The position numbers and the translations under genes are program-made. From Platynereis dumerilii (taxonomy: Eukaryota > Annelida > Polychaeta > Phyllodocida > Nereididae), in NCBI GenBank assembly GCA_026936325.1, contig JAPTHN010000038.1, forward strand, positions 2,536,452-2,600,451: a stretch of DNA of 64,000 nucleotides, written 5' to 3'. Below the pieces are notes generated by a model. That model did no database searches. It saw only the letters and a program-made list of their open reading frames with translations, and was not told the DNA's origin. Shown one piece after another: positions 56,401-64,000 of this stretch (position 1 is the stretch's first letter; every line of letters begins with the position of its first letter).

Positions 56401-57808
56401 TAAACGCAGTCCTTGGCGTCGTAAATATGAAACCACTGGTAGTAACACCTTGTGACAATAATAAGGACTAACTTTGGCACCAAAAGGCAACACTTGCCAA
56501 ACATAATACTTGTCCTTGAACTTCACTCCAAGCAACGTTTGATCATCCTTTTTCACAGGAATATGTTGAAAAGCTGACTTAAGGTCTAAAGTAACCATAT
56601 AATCACCTGGTTGAATAATGTCAAACACAGTTCGAATATCTTCATTTGAAAATTTGGGTACTTCACAAAATTGGTTAAAGTAACGCAAATTAGTTATAAG
56701 TCTGTATTTCTGTTCACCTTTTTTGGGCACAGTTTTTAAAGTAGAAACAACAGTAGGCACATATGGCACTTGACAAAGTGCTCCACATTTCACCAGGTAA
56801 ATTAGCTCATTTTTAACAAATACAGATTGTGGTCCAAATTTAATGGAATTTAAAACAATCGTGGATTGTGACGTACAGCATTGTCAGCATTTAACGGCAC
56901 TCCATGTAAAATCCAATCAATAACATGTTGCGGCGCCCAAATGGCCTGCCAATCATCCACATGGGAAGCAAGATCACCCGCCTTAAATAGCGGAATTGTC
57001 ATAGTAATAACCACAATACTGAATCACATCACTCATCATAAGTATGATCGTCCTGCCTTGACATAGGAGCGTTTGGAAATCCCTGATTAAGCCAATTACC
57101 ATACTGGCCACGACCAGATGAGCGAAGTCCACGTTGACGTCCACGATTAAATCCTTGGAAACGATTAAATCCTTGAAAACGATTGGAATATCCACGATGC
57201 TGAAAAGGTCGTCGCTGTTTCGGTTGCATGTACCGACGAATCTGGACTGCATTCCGCAAGTCATCAACACAGTCCCCAAAGGCAGATGTGTTCCTGCGAA
57301 AAGTACGAAACAGACTAGCCGTTTCAGGGTCGAAATGTCCAGAAACACAGCACTCAACTCATCCTGAAGATAGCGAATGTGGGCGACCAACACACTGAAC
57401 AGTTCTTCAAGGGAAATGGCAACCTCGGCATTCAAAGGCTCAATAGTCTGTAAAATCTTGAAGGCAGTCTCCTCTCCTGTCTCCTGATTCAATCCTTCAA
57501 TGAGAATGACACAAGAGGTGAAGGAAGTTTTTTTAACTCTGAAAATTCTCTTGGCATGACCATTGCTCACTGACACAGGTAGACTTCTTGATGTAAATTA
57601 GCCACCTGTGTCAGTGATGGAACTTCCAAAATATTAAACAGCTTATTTGCTACTTTGATATTGATGCCACAATACCTTTCAGTTGCAGCCATGATTCTCA
57701 GCAACATAACGGCCACCTTTCTGGAGGGTATTAAAATATTGCTGATCACGTCGCTTAACCCCTTGACGTGACTCTTGCAGTAACAAATCTGAACGTAGCT
57801 TGATTCCT

Positions 57809-59646
57809 CACAGCGCTCCTGAAGAAACATTTGGGTTAAAAAAATGAGCCCAGAACGGGACCTGTACCATCTGAAACTACACGATTATACGAATATTTAA
57901 AGACAAAAACGAAAAAAATCTGTTGGGAATTTTTTGAGAAATTCAAGTTTTAAGAAATCTGGTTTATCACACCACTCGAACACAAGTGTATTGGCATATA
58001 AAACTATTAACAAGCTTGAAAATGTGATGAAACCTGTTGGCTAAGCTCAGTAATGCATGTCAAATAAGTTTCAATGATGAATTTAAAATATTTTCTGACT
58101 TTATTGAAATAAATGTGACAAATTCTTTATCGCATGCTGTAAAAATGCAAAAATGCTAAAAGTAACCAATTTCTCCAGATTTTCAGTCTTCGATTGTTGA
58201 AATCTGAAGCATTATCCTTAGCAAGGATATGTGAAGCTTCATAAAGCTTTCGAAAAGTTAAAGCATACCTAAAATGGATACAAATGTTACTATTAAGCTG
58301 ACACTCATAAGAAAGATCAATCATAATTCAGCACTGATTCCTAATTAGCCTGTTTAGTTCATGGTATATGTACATGCAAGAATTCAAATATAGAGCAAGG
58401 TGGCAGCACAGAATGATACATGTTGATAAGAATGGTGACATATCAGGTCATGCCAACCAAGCCATGAGCAAACTTCTTCATAGATTTGTGCAGGCAGCAA
58501 CCATTTCCCTCATACATAATATACATTAAAACCTAAATAAGCATATTTATGGTTCAAATTAAGTACAATTTAAAAGTTTGGCTGAATTTCTTCAAATCAT
58601 CAGCTGTTGGACAGCCTGTCAAAGTAGGCATCGCAGTTATCAACAACCTGTGTGGAAAACTGAGCAAGACATTTGCTAAACTTTTCCAGGAGTACCTTGT
58701 ACCTGTCTTATCAAAATGAGTGCCATGGTGGTTTTTGAAATATTCTATGGCATGAGCAAATTTTCTGGATATAACAATTTCTTTGATTGGAAAGAATTAA
58801 GGGAGTTATCAAAGCATGTGTGTATGACATCCTGGAATGCAATAAAAAATCTGTCCTAAGGCTCCAATAAAAAGACCTTAACCAGTTATCTGTTGACACA
58901 ACAAAAGCTAACACATTTTTGTAAATCCGGTTTAATAACACAGAAGTTCACTAACACAGGCTAGAGTTAACCCCACTCGTAGATACAATCCACTTGCGGT
59001 TCCGGCCATGATGGCGGCAGCATTTTTTTCGCTCGTGTTATTTCTCAATATTATCGTGAGAATTAACCCTAAAACATTTTTAATTTAGGTAGTTGTGAAT
59101 TTTGTACAGGAGAGATTACAATGCATTACATGCTATGAGAGTTGATCGCTTGCCACTCTTTCCAAGCCTATGAAAATACATTTGAGGCGTTCTTTCACTT
59201 CAAAAGCCACATTATGCTTCCCACATCCTGGTTAAGGGTAATCTTAAAAGTTCTTACCAATCAACCACAGGAAAGTTCTCGAATTTGGTTCACTTCTAGC
59301 ATTTTTCCATTTTTGCAGTGTGTGAAAAACAATGTGTCACACTTTTTTGACATAAGTCAGTAAATATTTTTAATTCATCATCAAAACTTGTTTGAAATGC
59401 ATTACAGAGCTTAGCCAACATGTCTTATCAGATTTTCAAGCTTGTTAATTGTGTAAGATGCCATTACACATGTATTCTATTGGTGGGATAAACCAGATTT
59501 TTTAAAACTTGAATTTCTCAAAAAATTCCCAACAGATTTTTTTCGTTTTTGTCTTGAAATGTTCGTATGACCTTGTAGTTTCAGGTGGTATAGGTCCCGT
59601 TCCGGGCTCATTTTTTTAACCCCAATGTTTCTTCTGGAGCGCTGTG
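57809..59646 (+). mobile_element. 1,838-bp long-TIR DNA transposon, copy X (TSD TCCT)
   Basis: The tip CACAGCGCTCC occurs at both ends, with imperfect TIRs running about 450 bp inward (shared AAAAAAATGAGCCC, GAAAAAAATCTGTTGGGAA, AACAAGCTTGAAAAT). TCCT flanks it on both sides (57805-57808 and 59647-59650), a 4-bp target duplication. CAC-starting tips with 4-bp duplications suggest the CMC (CACTA-Mirage-Chapaev) group, Chapaev-like. No transposase frame; the open frames inside (for example 58711-58941) are short and motif-free. It lies in the gag-like region of the YR element. Confidence 0.8.
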
Positions 59647-60187
59647 TCCTTGATACTTTCTTTTAATACTGTCAAACTGACCCTGAACATCTGCTGATGC
59701 AAGTATCGCATAGTAGCGTGCATCCTCACTTGGATGGCATGGAATTTCTTGGACAGTAGAAAATGCAGGGTTTAATGGGGCATACGCAGCCGTGCTTGTG
59801 GCATCAATAGCGAAATTTGGTACTCCAGGTACTTGTCCATTGTTTACATCATCATAAAGTTTAGCAGCACCAGTACTGGCAGCAGGTTTACTAGGCAAAA
59901 CAGAGTCATTGCTTACTTTACTAAAGTCTTGTTGCAAATTGTCTTTGGCTGTTGTCTGGTTTGGCTGAATCCACGTGCTCCTGTTTTTACTGCAGTGTTT
60001 TCCTCACTCAACTTTCCAATGAAATCCAAATATTTTTCATTGTCAAGCATTAACTTTGATATTTCCTGCTGCAGTTGATGGACCTCAGTATCAGACATGA
60101 TTCATGCTGCACACAAATTCGTAATTACATCCAAAATTTGCAAAAATAAACAGTAAATTTCTTCCCACAACAGAATTCAGCCTGCAG

Positions 60188-62025
60188 CACAGCGCTCCAG
60201 AAGAAACATTGGGGTTAAAAAAATGAGCCCGGAACGGGACCTATACCACCTGAAACTACAAGGTCATACGAACATTTCAAGACAAAAACGAAAAAAATCT
60301 GTTGGGAATTTTTTGAGAAATTCAAGTTTTAAAAAATCTGGTTTATCCCACCAATAGAATACATGTGTAATGGCATCTTACACAATTAACAAGCTTGAAA
60401 ATCTGATAAGACATGTTGGCTAAGCTCTGTAATGCATTTCAAACAAGTTTTGATGATGAATTAAAAATATTTACTGACTTATGTCAAAAAAGTGTGACAC
60501 ATTGTTTTTCACACACTGCAAAAATGGAAAAATGCTAGAAGTGAACCAAATTCGAGAACTTTCCTGTGGTTGATTGGTAAGAACTTTTAAGATTACCCTT
60601 AACCAGGATGTGGGAAGCATAATGTGGCTTTTGAAGTGAAAGAACGCCTCAAATGTATTTTCATAGGCTTGGAAAGAGTGGCAAGCGATCAACTCTCATA
60701 GCATGTAATGCATTGTAATCTCTCCTGTACAAAATTCACAACTACCTAAATTAAAAATGTTTTAGGGTTAATTCTCACGATAATATTGAGAAATAACACG
60801 AGCGAAAAAAATGCTGCCGCCATCATGGCCGGAACCGCAAGTGGATTGTATCTACGAGTGGGGTTAACTCTAGCCTGTGTTAGTGAACTTCTGTGTTATT
60901 AAACCGGATTTACAAAAATGTGTTAGCTTTTGTTGTGTCAACAGATAACTGGTTAAGGTCTTTTTATTGGAGCCTTAGGACAGATTTTTTATTGCATTCC
61001 AGGATGTCATACACACATGCTTTGATAACTCCCTTAATTCTTCCCAATCAAAGAAATTGTTATATCCAGAAAATTTGCTCATGCCATAGAATATTTCAAA
61101 AACCACCATGGCACTCATTTTGATAAGACAGGTACAAGGTACTCCTGGAAAAGTTTAGCAAATATCTTGCTCAGTTTTCCACACAGGTTGTTGATAACTG
61201 CGATGCCTACTTTGACAGGCTGTCCAACAGCTGATGATTTGAAGAAATTCAGCCAAACTTTTAAATTGTACTTAATTTGAACCATAAATATGCTTATTTA
61301 GGTTTTAATGTATATTATGTATGAGGGAAATGGTTGCTGCCTGCACAAATCTATGAAGAAGTTTGCTCATGGCTTGGTTGGCATGACCTGATATGTCACC
61401 ATTCTTATCAACATGTATCATTCTGTGCTGCCACCTTGCTCTATATTTGAATTCTTGCATGTACATATACCATGAACTAAACAGGCTAATTAGGAATCAG
61501 TGCTGAATTATGATTGATCTTTCTTATGAGTGTCAGCTTACTAGTAACATTTGTATCCATTTTAGGTATGCTTTAACTTTTCGAAAGCTTTATGAAGCTT
61601 CACATATCCTTGCTAAGGATAATGCTTCAGATTTCAACAATCGAAGACTGAAAATCTGGAGAAATTGGTTACTTTTAGCATTTTTGCATTTTTACAGCAT
61701 GCGATAAAGAATTTGTCACATTTATTTCAATAAAGTCAGAAAATATTTTAAATTCATCATTGAAACTTATTTGACATGCATTACTGAGCTTAGCCAACAG
61801 GTTTCATCACATTTTCAAGCTTGTTAATAGTTTTATATGCCAATACACTTGTGTTCGAGTGGTGTGATAAACCAGATTTCTTAAAACTTGAATTTCTCAA
61901 AAAATTCCCAACAGATTTTTTTCGTTTTTGTCTTTAAATATTCGTATAATCGTGTAGTTTCAGATGGTACAGGTCCCGTTCTGGGCTCATTTTTTTAACC
62001 CAAATGTTTCTTCAGGAGCGCTGTG
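60188..62025 (-). mobile_element. 1,838-bp long-TIR DNA transposon, copy X' (TSD GCAG), inverted
   Basis: The exact length matches copy X, and the sequence is its reverse complement with only a few differences seen (for example, single-residue changes in two of the internal short frames). GCAG flanks both ends (60184-60187 and 62026-62029), a different 4-bp duplication from copy X, so the two are independent insertions rather than one inverted duplication. It lies between A1 and the start of the gag-like region. Confidence 0.8.
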
Positions 62026-62132
62026 GCAGGTGAGATTGCACCACACTAGACTGACATCTATTGGCGTGATCTAGAACTAGATCACGCTGGAGGAGGGACT
62101 AAACCTCCTACACAGTAGCAGTGACTACAGTT

Positions 62133-62294
62133 GTTTCATGGAGCATTATTATTGTTATTGATGATTTTAACTCTGGAAATTGGGAGATGTTGATTGTTTG
62201 AGTGCCAGAATCAGAAGACCACTTTTAAATCACCCCTGGTGGGATTCAATAAAGTTATATTTTATTCTATTCTATTCTATTCTATTCTGTTCTG
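62133..62294 (+). mobile_element. LINE/SINE 3' end with (TTCTA)n tail
   Basis: The text GGTGGGATTCAATAAAGTTA followed by about six TTCTA pentamers (62255-62290) is a typical retroposon 3' terminus. No coding part remains. Confidence 0.5.
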
Positions 62295-64000
62295 TTCAAC
62301 TGGGTCCCTTTATACGTCGATGTCCCCCTTTAAGAAGGGCCAGTACTAGCTTCAAGGCATTTCTACAGACCTCCCCCCCACCCATACTTCACCCAGGGCA
62401 CTTCTTCAGGGACAGTCAGGGCACCGGGTCTGATCTTGCAAGCAAGGTCAGTGGTCAACTGCCCTTCCCCAGTTCCCCTCCCTCCCCCGTATGATCTGAT
62501 AATGTGATAATGGATTAGTTTTCACTGTTGGAATTAGTATTGCATACAAAACATGATACTTGTTGTTACTGCAGAAGATGAATACATGTTTTATATAATA
62601 TGATATTATAGTGCAGTACTGGGTATAATTAATAGGTCCTTTCTAAACGCTTAAAATAGTACTATTTTGACATGGTCAAACGTTGAGGGCCGCATACATT
62701 TGATACAGCAGCACACAGTCAGAGTATGAAATAAATAACTTTCATATAACATCATTTAAAAAAAGTTATGCGAATATATATCAATATTTACAGAAATACA
62801 TTGTATACAGGGCAACTGCTGGTGAGGGAGTCCAGCGAGAGTGAATGACTGCACTAATTACCTAACTGCCCCTTTGATGCCCCAGTGCTGTCTGTGGGTG
62901 ACCTCATATTTTATTGGGGCTGAAAATGTGGGTAAATTCAGAATTTCATTCTAATGGAATGTTCAAGTAATGCAATAAGCAGTCATTTAAATTTCGGACC
63001 TCTTAAATATTTTATAAAAAGACAATAAAATAGAATTAACTTAATTCAATTAGGTACCTCAGGCAGGCAGCTGAAATCAAACTATACAGTTGCACATTTG
63101 AACTAAAAAAGCCTTTTTTTAAAAGGCCCTTGATATCAGTCTATGATTTTTAAAATTTGTGTTGAAAATTGAGTGAATTTGTCACAAAAGTGCAGTGTAT
63201 ACTGTATGTTTCCTTTTTCCATTTTCGCTCTTATATTTTTGCAGCAAACTTTTTTTTTTCAGCAAAGACTTAGAAAGTAATTCTCGGAAAAATATAACAT
63301 GTTTTTAACACACGAGTTATATATGATAATCTGAATATCCTAGAAATTTACATAAGCCTACAAGTTAAATCACTAAAATCAGAGCATTTATGATTTGATC
63401 CAATTAGGCATGCAAAATTACCTGGATTTGCTTGATTGGCCAGCACAAGCCACATCGGCAATCTTGCAGAGCATGGTCTCGCTGGCTGTAGTAGGGACTA
63501 GGGAACACTTCACAGGCCCTGAATTCATCTGTTTACACCCAATTTATCATCTTTGGGGCGAGTTATAGGCCTACAGTAACTCTCAGTACTTTTCTTTGGA
63601 TCTTGACACCAAATTAATGACGTCACAAATTTGGCGGGAAGATTGTTGCGTAATGGTAGATCCCATAAAGTGAAAAAGTCAAGCGTCCGACTCAAAGAGC
63701 TCTTGCTGAATATTTTAAAACATTGTTTATGCAGAGCTGAGATTAAATGCAATTAAATAAACTTGACAGACATATATGATAGCCTAATACACATAGGCCT
63801 ATGTACACACATTTTTATGAAGATTGATCACTTTTGAATGCCTATTCTGGTGTTATCAAGTTATGTCCAAAACGTCACAAATACTGAATTGGCACAACTG
63901 TGAAATTAGCCTTTTTTCATGTCAAATACCTCCCTTAATATACACCACAAAAATATTTAATATAGCTTTACAGTTCAATTGGGACTTAACTGAACACCTG
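62295..64000. other. Right end of window, nothing firmly recognised
   Basis: AT-rich sequence with TAGGCCTA words near 63563 and 63793. A minus-strand ATG at about 63478 opens 17 codons to a GTAATT donor, but there is no supporting family match. Confidence 0.4.

Larger units (their letters stand above)
53499..62132 (-). mobile_element. Tyrosine-recombinase retroelement (Ngaro/PAT-like) fossil with split direct repeats
   Basis: Reading on the minus strand: repeat A1 (62132-62036); a gag-like region (about 57.0-60.1 kb, interrupted by two DNA transposons) with an Arg/Gly-rich end; reverse transcriptase (about 56.3-56.9 kb, MVTLDLKSAFQHIPV and LVSYVDDLIL); RNase H (about 55.6-56.0 kb, LVTDASSHGWGAHL); and tyrosine recombinase (about 54.1-55.1 kb, ending RLGHWKTPSVFLEHYVH). 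Then come B1 (53793-53732), A2 (53735-53639) and B2 (53560-53499). The A1-genes-B1-A2-B2 order is the split direct repeat plan of Ngaro and PAT elements. A copies are 97 bp with two differences. No methyltransferase was recognised. Broken by two insertions and several internal breaks; moderately young. Confidence 0.8.

Noticed and set aside
57809-62025. One large inverted duplication instead of two insertions
   Set aside because: The two copies have different 4-bp flanking duplications (TCCT and GCAG) and each has complete ends, which indicates separate insertions.
63414-63480. Possible SLC6 first coding exon (minus-strand ATG, 17 codons, donor GTAATT)
   Set aside because: Its phase would need an acceptor at GAAAG|A in the TM1 exon, which lacks a pyrimidine tract; the TM1 exon also has its own plausible ATG.

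Overview
The window is nuclear DNA of an animal, most likely a marine invertebrate. It is AT-rich and intron-rich, with one spliced host gene buried in a dense layer of mobile elements. Frequent TAGGCCTA-type and TACATGTA-type words, a SINE with an (ACTC)n tail, and a tyrosine-recombinase retroelement with split direct repeats would suit an echinoderm, hemichordate or mollusc. That placement is only a hint.

Host gene: five exons of an SLC6 sodium/chloride-coupled transporter lie on the minus strand (29675-29525, 26407-26276, 4923-4750, 3961-3850, 2447-2315). Splice sites and phases agree at every junction. They encode the N-terminus, TM1, TM2, TM3, the glycosylated loop EL2 and TM4-5; the rest of the gene lies off the left edge. 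The intron between TM2 and TM3 is 21.3 kb and is filled with transposons.

Layout, left to right: 0.2-0.8 kb, ~206-bp tandem repeat; 0.8-1.6 kb, foldback element rich in palindromes; 1.6-2.2 kb, LINE 3' end; 2.3-4.9 kb, three SLC6 exons with a TA-flanked TIR element in one intron; 5.9-7.7 kb, LINE endonuclease remnant carrying a foldback hairpin, a SINE and a MITE; 8.3-11.2 kb, repeat family split by a LINE reverse-transcriptase fragment; 12.6-16.3 kb, several TIR elements; 16.3-25.7 kb, a large TIR element whose only gene encodes a PIN/FEN-like nuclease with a C-terminal cysteine-rich CXC tail, split by an almost intact 5.1-kb LINE; 26-29.7 kb, SLC6 exons 2 and 1; 31.5-32.1 kb, TTAA MITE; 32.5-37.7 kb, long inverted-repeat element with a 198-bp satellite; 37.9-40.5 kb, another inverted-repeat element; 42.8-46.5 kb, Ty3/Gypsy fossil; 49.6-52.5 kb, LINE fragment broken by a Tc1-like element that runs into a 17-bp minisatellite; 52.8-53.3 kb, second copy of the 0.8-kb foldback family; 53.5-62.1 kb, YR retroelement fossil holding two near-identical 1,838-bp TIR transposons in opposite orientation; 62.1-64 kb, LINE tail and plain sequence.

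The most notable items are the PIN/CXC-bearing TIR element, the LINE with a canonical -1 frameshift heptamer between its ORFs, the paired 1,838-bp elements with 4-bp target duplications, and the SLC6 gene with a Tyr replacing the usual Trp in TM1. Family names come from recognised motifs and remembered family features; no database was searched.
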